Made by a program: the position numbers and the translations under genes. A model generated the notes under the pieces. The model was not told where the DNA came from. It saw only the letters and a list, made by a program, of their open reading frames with translations, and did no database searches. From a virus, in IMG/VR virus record IMGVR_UViG_3300034103_001604, positions 61,503-125,502 of that record: a stretch of DNA of 64,000 nucleotides. One strand, given 5' to 3'. The stretch's first letter is position 1. Every line of letters starts with the position of its first letter. Shown here piece by piece: positions 16,855 through 24,518 of this stretch.

Positions 16855-16911
16855 AAGGTTAGCGAGCCATAATTCGCATTATTAAGGTTAACCGGCCATA
16901 AACGGTAGGAG
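16855..16911 (+). promoter_or_regulatory. Tandem twin hairpins and ribosome site before gene 43
   Basis: Two units, 29 nt apart, each begin with AAGGTTA (16855, 16884). Unit 1 forms GCGA (16862-16865), loop GCCATAAT, TCGC (16874-16877). Unit 2 forms ACCG (16891-16894), loop GCCATAAA, CGGT (16903-16906). Loops are conserved while stems differ but still pair, and AGGAG follows hairpin 2 directly, 5 nt before the ATG. The layout fits an autogenous gp43 translational operator as in T4 and RB69. Confidence 0.65.
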
Positions 16912-16916
16912 AAAAA

Positions 16917-19589
16917 ATGAGTTACGTTGATGCTATCTGGGATAGAGAAAAGGACACCGTTTTTGTTGTTGAACGAGACAATAAGAAAGGCAGAATTTAT
17001 CAAGAATATCCTGCAAGATATATTTTTTATTACCCCGATACAAAAGGGAAACACCGATCAATATACGGAGAAAGTCTAAGTCGTGTATTGTGCAAGAATT
17101 ACAAAGACTTTCAAAAAGAACAACGAGTTTATAGCAATCATAAACTTTTTGAACATGACATTAATCCAATCTTTAGAACATTAGAAGAAAACTATTTAGG
17201 TCGAGATGCACCAAAATTACATGCAGCATTTTTTGACATCGAAGTAGATTTTGATCCCGAAAGAGGATACGCTAGTCCAGATGATGCATTTATGCCAATA
17301 ACGGCAATTACTGTATGTCTTCAATGGCTTGATGTCTTAGTAACACTAGCAGTTCCACCAAAAACACTAACTATCAGTCAAGCAACCGAATTAGTTAAAG
17401 ACTTCCCCAACACTCACTTGTTCGAAACTGAAGGTGAAATGTTAGAAATGTTCTTACAATTAATTGAAGATGCAGATGTGTTAAGCGGATGGAACAGCGA
17501 AGGTTTTGATATTCCTTATACTGTTAATAGAGTTGCAAAAGTTTTAAGTAAAGACGACACTAGAAGTTTCTGCTTATGGAATAAGTTTCCTAAAAAGCGT
17601 GAATATGAAAAATTTGGTAAAGCCGCAACTACTTACGACTTAGTCGGTCGTGTACATATGGACAGTCTCGAACTATATCGCAAGTATACATATGAAGAAC
17701 GACATAGTTATAGATTAGATGCTATCGCTGAATACGAATTAGGTGAAACTAAAACAGTTTACGAAGGAACCCTAGATCAGTTATATAACAATGACTTTCG
17801 AAAGTTTATAGAATATAACAGACAGGACGTTTCTCTGTTAGATAAACTAGATAAAAAATTAAAATTTTTAGATCTAGCCAATACAATTGCACACGAAAAT
17901 ACAGTTTTGCTACAAACAACACTCGGGGCTGTTGCTGTCACTGAACAGGCTATTATTAATGAATCACATCAGAGAGGATTGATTGTTCCTAGCAGATCAA
18001 ACAGAGACGAATTAGGAGATACACAAGCCGCAGGTGCATATGTTGCATACCCTAAAAAAGGTCTTCACGACTGGATAGGATCAATGGACATTAACAGTCT
18101 ATACCCTTCAGTAATTCGTGCGTTAAACATGGGTCCAGAAACTATTGTAGGACAATTAAGACCTGTAAAAACTGATCAATTTATACATGAGCAAATGAAT
18201 TTGCATAAAAAATCGTTTGCAGCAGCATGGGAAGGTATGTTTGGTACATTTGAGTATGAGGCTGTCATGCGGCAAGATCGAGCATTTGAAATTACGTTAG
18301 ATTTAGAAAACGGAGAGACTCATATTTTAAGTGCGGCTCAAGTTTATCAACTTATTTTTGAAAATAATAAGCCATGGATGTTAAGTGCTAACGGAACAAT
18401 TTTTAGTTACGAAAACGAAGGTATTATTCCCGGATTGCTAAAAAGATGGTATTCAGAACGTAAAGAGTTACAGGCTAAATTAAAGGAAGCAATTAAAGCC
18501 GAAAATAAAATTGAAGAAGAATATTGGGATAAAAGACAACTAGTTAAAAAGATTAATCTAAACAGTTTATACGGAGCCATTCTTAATGTCGGATGTAGAT
18601 TTTTTGATAAAAGAATTGGTCAGAGCACTACGTTAACTGGAAGACAAATTGCCAAGCACATGGCTAGCAAAATTAATGAAGTAATTACTGGAGAATACGA
18701 TCACACTGGAAAGAGCATCATTTATGGTGATACTGACTCTGCTTACTTCAGTGCATACAGTACATTAAAAATTGACATTCAGAAAAACTTAGTCCCCTGG
18801 GATAAAGATATTGTTATTCAACTTTATAACACTATTGCAGAAACAGTTAATGCCACTTTTCCTCATTTTATGCAAGATTCATTTCATTGTCCAAAATCTA
18901 GAGGAGAAGTAATTAAAGCAGGTAGAGAAATTGTTGCCAGTAAAGGCCTCTTTATTACAAAGAAAAGGTATGCTGTTCTTTATTACGACAAAGAAGGTAA
19001 AAGACTAGACGTCGACGGTAAACCTGGTAAAATTAAAGCAATGGGATTAGACTTAAAACGTGCAGATACTCCAGAATTTATGCAGATATTTTTAGAAGAA
19101 ATTTTAACCAAGGTACTAAACGGTGCTCAAGAAAAAGAAATATTGGAGAGAATTAGTGAGTTCAGAACAGAATTTAAAACTCGCCCAGGATGGGAAAAAG
19201 GTTCGCCCAAACGAGCCAACAACATTACAGAATACGAAGATAAAGAGAAGAAGGCTGGCAAGGCAAATATGCCTGGTCATGTCCGAGCAAGTATTAATTG
19301 GAATACGCTCCGTAAGATGAATGGTGACAAATATTCTATAGGAATCGTTGATGGAATGAAAGTCATCGTCTGCAAAATGAAAGATAATCCCCTAGGATTT
19401 ACCAGTGTTGCATATCCTGTAGACGAACTTAGACTACCTAAATGGTTTCAAGAATTACCGTTTGATCATGCAGAAATGGAAGCCACAATTATTAACAACA
19501 AATTAGACAACCTAATTGGTGTTTTAGAGTGGGACCTAAACTCAACTAAAGATGATAATATGTTCGGAAAATTGTTTTCCTTTAATTAA
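16917..19589 (+). CDS. 43: T4-type family B DNA polymerase (gp43), 890 aa
   Basis: This is the replicative polymerase with proofreading. Exonuclease motifs: Exo I F-D107-I-E109, Exo II NSEGFDIPY, Exo III YNRQDVSLL. Polymerase motifs: A (D391-I-N-S-L-Y-P-S), B (KKINLNSLYGAI) and C (Y-G-D605-T-D607-S). Length matches T4 gp43 (898 aa). The C-terminus (KDDNMFGKLF) resembles the clamp-binding tail of gp43. The start is set by AGGAG at 16907-16911 and the homologous MSYVDAIWDR N-terminus. All catalytic carboxylates are present. gp45 follows after its own promoter. Confidence 0.97.
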   Translation: MSYVDAIWDREKDTVFVVERDNKKGRIYQEYPARYIFYYPDTKGKHRSIYGESLSRVLCKNYKDFQKEQRVYSNHKLFEHDINPIFRTLEENYLGRDAPKLHAAFFDIEVDFDPERGYASPDDAFMPITAITVCLQWLDVLVTLAVPPKTLTISQATELVKDFPNTHLFETEGEMLEMFLQLIEDADVLSGWNSEGFDIPYTVNRVAKVLSKDDTRSFCLWNKFPKKREYEKFGKAATTYDLVGRVHMDSLELYRKYTYEERHSYRLDAIAEYELGETKTVYEGTLDQLYNNDFRKFIEYNRQDVSLLDKLDKKLKFLDLANTIAHENTVLLQTTLGAVAVTEQAIINESHQRGLIVPSRSNRDELGDTQAAGAYVAYPKKGLHDWIGSMDINSLYPSVIRALNMGPETIVGQLRPVKTDQFIHEQMNLHKKSFAAAWEGMFGTFEYEAVMRQDRAFEITLDLENGETHILSAAQVYQLIFENNKPWMLSANGTIFSYENEGIIPGLLKRWYSERKELQAKLKEAIKAENKIEEEYWDKRQLVKKINLNSLYGAILNVGCRFFDKRIGQSTTLTGRQIAKHMASKINEVITGEYDHTGKSIIYGDTDSAYFSAYSTLKIDIQKNLVPWDKDIVIQLYNTIAETVNATFPHFMQDSFHCPKSRGEVIKAGREIVASKGLFITKKRYAVLYYDKEGKRLDVDGKPGKIKAMGLDLKRADTPEFMQIFLEEILTKVLNGAQEKEILERISEFRTEFKTRPGWEKGSPKRANNITEYEDKEKKAGKANMPGHVRASINWNTLRKMNGDKYSIGIVDGMKVIVCKMKDNPLGFTSVAYPVDELRLPKWFQELPFDHAEMEATIINNKLDNLIGVLEWDLNSTKDDNMFGKLFSFN

Positions 19590-19598
19590 AAAAAATTG

Positions 19599-19627
19599 TT
19601 GACTTTTATCATTAACCTAAATAAAAT
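19599..19627 (+). promoter_or_regulatory. Sigma70-like promoter before gene 45
   Basis: TTGACT (19599-19604) and TAAAAT (19622-19627) with a 17-nt spacer lie between the gp43 stop and gene 45; GAAAGGAT at 19632-19639 is the ribosome site for the ATG at 19645. The -35 (TTGACTTTTA) resembles those before the dsbA-like and VWA genes. Confidence 0.7.
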
Positions 19628-19644
19628 AACAGAAAGGATTTTAT

Positions 19645-20379
19645 ATGAAAGATATTTTACAAGACATTGTTAGTCACACACACAGCCTGGGATTCCTTAA
19701 TATTGTTAGGGTAACCGGCACAGATGAAAAAACACAAATCGACAGCATGGCCGATGATCGAACTGTTATCATGTTTGCAGAAACATCTAATCCGTACGAA
19801 GACATGATCGGAGTATTTGGAATGGCACAAATGAATAAACTAAAATATTTGTTAGATTGCCCCGAATATAAAGAAGGTGCAAAAATTGAAGTAGTCAAAA
19901 CTGACAAAAACGGAGAAACTTTTCCATCCGGACTACTTTTTGAAAATGCTTTAAAAGATTTTAAAAACGATTATCGTTTTATGAATTCCGAAGTTATTAA
20001 TATTAAACTTCAAACAGTTAAATTTAGAGGCGTTAAGTGGGATGTCGAAGTTCAACCAAGCATTGCTAGTGTACAAAGATTTGCATTCCAAGCAGCAGCA
20101 AATAGCGAACATGCTACATTTTTAACAAAAACTGACAGCAATAATTTAAAATTTATTTTCGGTGATGCAGCAAGTCACGGTGGTGAATTTATTTTCGCAC
20201 AAAATGTCACAGGTAGTCTAAACAAAAATTGGTCTTGGCCTGTGTTACAGGTATTGAGCATACTCAAAGCATCCGATGTTAACAATTGCAAAATGAGTAT
20301 CAGCAATGAAGGTGCTCTACAAATTACACTGGACAGCGGCCTAGCAACTTACAAATATATTATTCCAGCATTGACATGA
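19645..20379 (+). CDS. 45: Sliding clamp (gp45), 244 aa
   Basis: The trimeric ring that tethers gp43 to DNA and, in T4, also activates late transcription. The N-terminal THSLGFLNIVRVTGTDEKT, central KNDYRFMNSEVINIKLQTVK and C-terminal WPVLQVLSILKASDVN are arranged as in gp45 proteins of marine T4-like phages, and length is close to T4 gp45 (228 aa). It has its own promoter and ribosome site and ends in an ATGA overlap with the next gene, the start of an overlapping run through dpdA to the QueD-like gene. Confidence 0.9.
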   Translation: MKDILQDIVSHTHSLGFLNIVRVTGTDEKTQIDSMADDRTVIMFAETSNPYEDMIGVFGMAQMNKLKYLLDCPEYKEGAKIEVVKTDKNGETFPSGLLFENALKDFKNDYRFMNSEVINIKLQTVKFRGVKWDVEVQPSIASVQRFAFQAAANSEHATFLTKTDSNNLKFIFGDAASHGGEFIFAQNVTGSLNKNWSWPVLQVLSILKASDVNNCKMSISNEGALQITLDSGLATYKYIIPALT

Positions 20380-20732
20380 TTACAAGTCTATCATCTGGAA
20401 AATACATAACTGTTAACGGCTCTTCTGGATCGTATTATAATAATTCTTCTCAGACGTTTACAGGCATGTTACGCTATCATAGCGGCGGACGAGTTGAAGT
20501 TTTTGATGGTACTTCTTGGATGCAGGTTAATTCAAATCAATTTGTAGATTTAAGCCCAGATACTCAAATAATTATAGAATGGGCAAGAAGTAAGATGATA
20601 GAAGATCAAGAATTAGAAAAACTAAGCCAAGAACATCCTGCTGTTAAAGCCGCATATGAAAATTTAAATCATGCAAAAGAACAGTTAAAAGCAACAATTA
20701 TATTGAGTAAAGATGAAGAAACCACCAGTTAA
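20376..20732 (+). CDS. Conserved phage protein with fibre-like N-terminal module, 118 aa
   Basis: The N-terminal half (YYNNSSQTFTGMLRYHSGGR, then VEVFDGTSWMQVN) resembles the short W-containing beta modules of phage fibre proteins, and the C-terminal half is a charged helix (KLSQEHPAVKAAYENLNHAK). I recall similar two-part proteins next to replication genes in marine T4-like phages; function is unknown. It overlaps gene 45 by 4 nt and dpdA by 20 nt, so it is translated with them. Confidence 0.6.
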   Translation: MITSLSSGKYITVNGSSGSYYNNSSQTFTGMLRYHSGGRVEVFDGTSWMQVNSNQFVDLSPDTQIIIEWARSKMIEDQELEKLSQEHPAVKAAYENLNHAKEQLKATIILSKDEETTS

Positions 20733-22266
20733 CTTAACCCCATTACAAAAAGACTATGCTGTATATTTGCCAGCTATTAGTAGTTTCTACAGTACCTATG
20801 TTGCCAAGCAACGCCTAGAAGAATTTGTTCCTAAAGATCGAATTCCTAAAGGATTTGATCGCGGTATTGAGGGAATGAATTTCTTAAATGAAGAACAAGG
20901 ATACTTTACCTACAAATATGCTCTTTATTCAGCAGGCCATGCACAATTAGATCTTCAAAAAAGTCTAGAACAAGAGTCTATGATTCAACAACGTGATCGT
21001 GGACAAACTATGATTTTAGGAGATTCTGGTGGATACCAGATTGGTAAAGGTGTTCTTAAATTTGATTGGTTAAATTTTGAAGGTGCAGAAGCAAATAAAA
21101 CACGTCAAAAAATTCTAGAATGGCTAGAACTAACTGCTGACTGGTCTATGATGTTAGACGTTCCAACTTGGGCCTGTGATCATATACACAGTCCTAAAAC
21201 TGGACTAAAGACATTTGAAGATTGTCTAGAAAAAACACGTTTCAATAACGATTACTTTCTTAAGAATCGCTTAGGTCAAACTAAATGGCTAAATGTTCTA
21301 CAGGGATCAGATTGGGATACTGCGGAACAATGGTACAATGGTGTAAAAGAATTTAGTGACTCCACAGGTCAGTACGCTGGCAAAGAAGCAGAAGGGTGGG
21401 CCTTTGGTGGTGCTAATATGTGTAAGATGGACATTACTCTTAAAAGATTAATGACCATGAGGGAAGATGGAATGCTGAAAGGCAAAAATTGGATCCACTT
21501 CCTGGGCACTGCTCAATTAGATTGGAGTTGTTATCTTACATTAATCCAAAGACAACTAAGGAAACATATCAATGAAGAAGTTACCATATCTTTTGATTGC
21601 GCCTCACCGTTTATCGCAACTGCACACGGGCTTGTCTACACAGACAGTTCACACCAAGCCAAAAGGTGGAGTGTTATTATGGACAAAGCACCAGATAACA
21701 AATCACTTTCAAAATCAGACATCCCATTCCCATGGAAATCAGAAATCGCTGATAGGTTAACTATGGGAGACATTTGCTGGTATGCTCCGGGAATGTTAAA
21801 CAAAGTAGGTAAAGAAGGTAAAACTTCTTGGGATAGTTTTGCTTACGCTCTAATGATGGGCCATAATGTTTATTGCCATATTGCAGCAGTGCAAAAAGCA
21901 CAACAATTAATGGACATCGAATCTGCAAGATTTAATCCAAATTGGAGATTGTCGGGAATCGAAGGTAAAAAAGAAAAAGAATATAGCGAATGGGTTCCAA
22001 ATCGAATACTTTACTTTAAAAACTTTTTAGATGAATTGTTTTCCACAAATACTAAAAAAGAAGCATTTGATCTAATTGAACAAGCATTGCCATTTATAAA
22101 AAGTTTGGAAGGCGCTAGACTACAAGGCGGTCCTGCTCAAAACAATTTTAGAGTTTTATTTAAATCTAGCGAAATTAAAAAAGAAGAAATTGATCTTGCT
22201 AACCCAGATGACGACGAATTAAGAGCCTTAGAAGAAAGTATTACAGGAGAATTAAATGCCTCGTAA
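20713..22266 (+). CDS. dpdA: DpdA-like DNA guanine transglycosylase, 517 aa
   Basis: DpdA enzymes are relatives of tRNA-guanine transglycosylase (TGT) that exchange guanine in DNA for a 7-deazaguanine base. The TGT-type base-binding motif is G-D104-S-G-G-Y-Q. F-D295-C-A-S-P followed by HGLVYTD aligns with the TGT segment FDCVxPT that carries the nucleophilic Asp. WLNVLQGSDWDTAEQWYNGV, GWAFGGANMCKMD and WIHFLGTAQL follow in family order. No TGT-type zinc site is evident at the C-terminus. It overlaps the genes on both sides, linking it to the clamp. The product is probably DNA carrying preQ0 or a derivative; which one cannot be told here. Confidence 0.82.
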   Translation: MKKPPVNLTPLQKDYAVYLPAISSFYSTYVAKQRLEEFVPKDRIPKGFDRGIEGMNFLNEEQGYFTYKYALYSAGHAQLDLQKSLEQESMIQQRDRGQTMILGDSGGYQIGKGVLKFDWLNFEGAEANKTRQKILEWLELTADWSMMLDVPTWACDHIHSPKTGLKTFEDCLEKTRFNNDYFLKNRLGQTKWLNVLQGSDWDTAEQWYNGVKEFSDSTGQYAGKEAEGWAFGGANMCKMDITLKRLMTMREDGMLKGKNWIHFLGTAQLDWSCYLTLIQRQLRKHINEEVTISFDCASPFIATAHGLVYTDSSHQAKRWSVIMDKAPDNKSLSKSDIPFPWKSEIADRLTMGDICWYAPGMLNKVGKEGKTSWDSFAYALMMGHNVYCHIAAVQKAQQLMDIESARFNPNWRLSGIEGKKEKEYSEWVPNRILYFKNFLDELFSTNTKKEAFDLIEQALPFIKSLEGARLQGGPAQNNFRVLFKSSEIKKEEIDLANPDDDELRALEESITGELNAS

Positions 22267-22468
22267 AAAAGAAACAGTAAAAGAAAAAGATGTAAAATGG
22301 CCCAAAATTATTCAAGGTAGTCATAGTACCAGAACCGAATATGAAGATGGTCGAGTAGAATTCGTTACAGATTGGGATGCTCTTCAAAAAGATGTTCATA
22401 ATGCATTGACAGAATATGAAAATTCCGTTAAACTAAAAAAGTCAAAAACTTCAAAAGTTAAAAAATGA
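22256..22468 (+). CDS. Small charged protein, 70 aa
   Basis: No family is recognised. The ends are lysine-rich (PRKKETVKEKDVKWPK; KLKKSKTSKVKK) around an acidic/aromatic middle (TRTEYEDGRVEFVTDWDALQ). It overlaps dpdA by 11 nt and the next gene by 4 nt. Its place between dpdA and the QueD-like gene suggests an accessory role in the modification run, for example DNA binding, but nothing in the sequence proves it. Confidence 0.55.
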   Translation: MPRKKETVKEKDVKWPKIIQGSHSTRTEYEDGRVEFVTDWDALQKDVHNALTEYENSVKLKKSKTSKVKK

Positions 22469-22977
22469 AAAGAAATTACGCATCTGGTGTTAACGAAAAC
22501 ATTGTTTTCTTTACTGGCAAAGAAGTAGAACGGACTCCAGCATACGGAATGACTACATTATTTGTAGTAGGTATTCAATCCGTAGAATCTATTGCACTTA
22601 AAATGCAAGGTTGTGAGCATATCTTCTTTGGTGCTAACCATAGTTATAATCCTCAAACTTATGACGAACATAAGGCTTGGGAAGAAATGATCCAATTTTT
22701 CCTTGATAGAGATTATCTATGCAGTCTTGATATTCCGATGAATCAAGTCGAAGAATTTCATGAAGGTGGTCTTTGCGAATATGATAATTTTATTCCGCAA
22801 ATTCGTGTACCAATTCCGTATATTAAACTTTGGAATTACAATACGATGCTCAAAATTGATGACAAAGGTTTTAATTCAACTAACCCCGGTGTGTGGTCAC
22901 ACAGTCTACATACACTAATGGATCGTAGTAAATTTACAGACTGGAATCAATATAATAAGGACAACGTGCTTCAATGA
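22465..22977 (+). CDS. Unknown protein in the dpdA gene run, 170 aa
   Basis: The N-terminus (MKRNYASGVNENIVFFTGKE, then VERTPAYGMTTLFVVG) is distinctive, and I recall it from other marine phages, without a known function. Conserved-looking features are GCEHIFFGANHSYNP, an acidic SLDIPMNQVEEFHEG segment and PIPYIKLWNYNTMLKID. Several His and Asp residues could bind a metal. It overlaps neighbours by ATGA on both sides, between dpdA and the QueD-like gene. A role in 7-deazaguanine formation or transfer is a guess based only on position. Confidence 0.6.
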   Translation: MKRNYASGVNENIVFFTGKEVERTPAYGMTTLFVVGIQSVESIALKMQGCEHIFFGANHSYNPQTYDEHKAWEEMIQFFLDRDYLCSLDIPMNQVEEFHEGGLCEYDNFIPQIRVPIPYIKLWNYNTMLKIDDKGFNSTNPGVWSHSLHTLMDRSKFTDWNQYNKDNVLQ

Positions 22978-23360
22978 ATACCGAACAATCCATGATTTGG
23001 GTAACTTTCCAAAAAGAAGGCATTCATCATTATCCAGACGCTAGGTTTAATCCTAAACTAGTTACTAATGATGAATATGATGTAAGTTTTTTAGGTTATC
23101 CACATAGACACATTTTTCATTTCAAAGTATATATCCAAGTTCATCACGATGATCGTGATATTGAATTTATTCAATTTAAACGTTGGCTCGAAAGCCTATA
23201 CAACGAAGGCACACTCGAACTCAACCACAAATCCTGCGAAATGATTGCAAGAGATCTTCATGCAACCATTAACGCAAGATACCCAGTCCGAGAGGTCTGG
23301 ATTAGTGTAAGTGAAGACAACGAAAATGGTTGCTTCATTAAATTTCCATCAACCCTTTAA
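22974..23360 (+). CDS. QueD/PTPS-fold protein, 128 aa
   Basis: Residues 43-64 (PHRHIFHFKVYIQV and following D-I-E-F-I-Q-F-K) align with the H-x-H-x-F-x-V strand and (I/V)DF-x-x-(L/F)K segment of 6-carboxytetrahydropterin synthase (QueD), the second step to preQ0. S-C-E-M-I-A and SEDNENGC align with the later P-T-S-E and E-x(4)-GC elements. H18 or H19 with H44 and H46 could be the zinc site. The catalytic Cys that precedes H-x-H in QueD is absent, so activity may differ. It ends the overlapping run with dpdA. Confidence 0.6.
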   Translation: MNTEQSMIWVTFQKEGIHHYPDARFNPKLVTNDEYDVSFLGYPHRHIFHFKVYIQVHHDDRDIEFIQFKRWLESLYNEGTLELNHKSCEMIARDLHATINARYPVREVWISVSEDNENGCFIKFPSTL

Positions 23361-23377
23361 TTTAAGGTATTTTTAAA

Positions 23378-23581
23378 ATGGCATTGTCTCCTAACGTTCA
23401 ACGCACTCTTGTTATGAAGCCCGAAGTGACTAAGATCTTCGATGATCTTGAAGCGTGGCTCGATCATTGTCGGTTTAATCTGCTCAAGTATGACGAGAGA
23501 GATCTTTACAAATCCCCCGAATACAAAGCATGGGCTAAGGAAAAAGGAAAAAAGACAAAAAGTTATAAGAGACATTCATAA
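23378..23581 (+). CDS. Small conserved phage protein, 67 aa
   Basis: MALSPNVQRTLVMKPEVTKI followed by FDDLEAWLDHCRFN is a pattern I recall from small proteins of T4-like marine phages of unknown function; the C-terminus is strongly basic (KEKGKKTKSYKRHS). It starts 17 nt after the QueD-like gene with AAGGTA upstream and is followed at once by a strong terminator, so it is the last gene of this transcription unit. Confidence 0.6.
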   Translation: MALSPNVQRTLVMKPEVTKIFDDLEAWLDHCRFNLLKYDERDLYKSPEYKAWAKEKGKKTKSYKRHS

Positions 23582-23582
23582 T

Positions 23583-23610
23583 AAAAAAGCCGCATTATGC
23601 GGCTTTTTTT
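23583..23610. terminator. Bidirectional rho-independent terminator
   Basis: A-tract, stem AAGCCGCAT/ATGCGGCTT and T-tract. It lies between convergent genes and can serve the plus-strand dpdA unit and the minus-strand FkbM gene. Confidence 0.9.
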
Positions 23611-24455
23611 TAGATCTTTTCTTTTGGAACCCAAAATCTATCCATCTTTTTAGGTACTACTTGCCAATCTCTACCCAGTACTGTACCATCATTAAGTGTT
23701 TGAACATAATCAATATCATTCATATATTCACACAGTTCTTGTGCAGTATAACCAGCACGTAAACATTGTTTTTCTACCATTTCTGTTTGAATAACAGGCC
23801 TATCTCTATCGATCAAAGTCCTAGCACCTTTAATAACAGGCAATTCCCATCCTTCAACATCGATTTTGATTCCATCAACTTCTGTAAATCCAAAACTATC
23901 TAATGTTTTAACTTCGACTGAATATTTAATTTTTTCAACTTTTGGTTCTCGACGTTTTGCCCATCCACTTTTAGTCAACTGCATTTCTCCTTCTGGGACA
24001 ATATGATTATGGCCAGCATTTCTTGGATGACAATACATTTCAGTATTGTATGCTTTATCACTAAGTGCATATGGAAAAATTTCAACTTTCCCCACAGGCG
24101 CTAAACTTGCCCAAGAATCATCTGCTAATTTATACCATCCGTCGCTGTCAATAAATGTAGATTGATTATGTTGTAAGTTTTCTTCAAACCAACTTCTTAC
24201 CCAAGGTGTAGGTTCAAAACTTTTTACTTGTTTTGCCCATGTTGCATATTCAATAGTGTTATTTCCAATATTTGCACCAACATCGATCAATGTTCTTGCA
24301 TTTTTAGTTAGATCTCTGAATCTTCGTAAATTACTAATTTGATAACCTCTTCCTGCCAATCTTTGAAGGTATAATGTATCCTGGTCTTCTAAAATAAATT
24401 TTCTTCCTATGCGATTGGTAATATAAGTAGTTGCGGGACTATAAACTTGTGTCAT
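23610..24455 (-). CDS. FkbM-family methyltransferase, 281 aa
   Basis: Residues 55-70 (TLIDVGANIGNNTIEY) are SAM motif I, followed by KSFEPTPWVRSWFEENL and, near the C-terminus, V-D-G-I-K-I-D-V-E-G-W-E, the hallmark of FkbM methyltransferases, which methylate hydroxyls of sugars or other small molecules. The gene runs against its plus-strand neighbours and has its own upstream AAGGAT ribosome site and late-type motif, plus a terminator shared with the convergent unit. That isolation looks like an independently acquired gene. Its divergent neighbour is a glycosyltransferase, so a glycan target is plausible. Confidence 0.8.
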   Translation of the reverse strand: MTQVYSPATTYITNRIGRKFILEDQDTLYLQRLAGRGYQISNLRRFRDLTKNARTLIDVGANIGNNTIEYATWAKQVKSFEPTPWVRSWFEENLQHNQSTFIDSDGWYKLADDSWASLAPVGKVEIFPYALSDKAYNTEMYCHPRNAGHNHIVPEGEMQLTKSGWAKRREPKVEKIKYSVEVKTLDSFGFTEVDGIKIDVEGWELPVIKGARTLIDRDRPVIQTEMVEKQCLRAGYTAQELCEYMNDIDYVQTLNDGTVLGRDWQVVPKKMDRFWVPKEKI

Positions 24456-24480
24456 ATAATATCCTTAAAATTGTTGAAGA

Positions 24481-24488
24481 TATTTATG
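24481..24488 (-). promoter_or_regulatory. Late-promoter-like motif for the FkbM gene
   Basis: On the minus strand this reads CATAAATA, 25 nt before the ATG, with AAGGAT between. It is the only obvious promoter candidate in the 63-nt divergent gap. Confidence 0.4.
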
Positions 24489-24518
24489 ACACAATTTTTT
24501 TAAAGTAAGGATTCGTGA

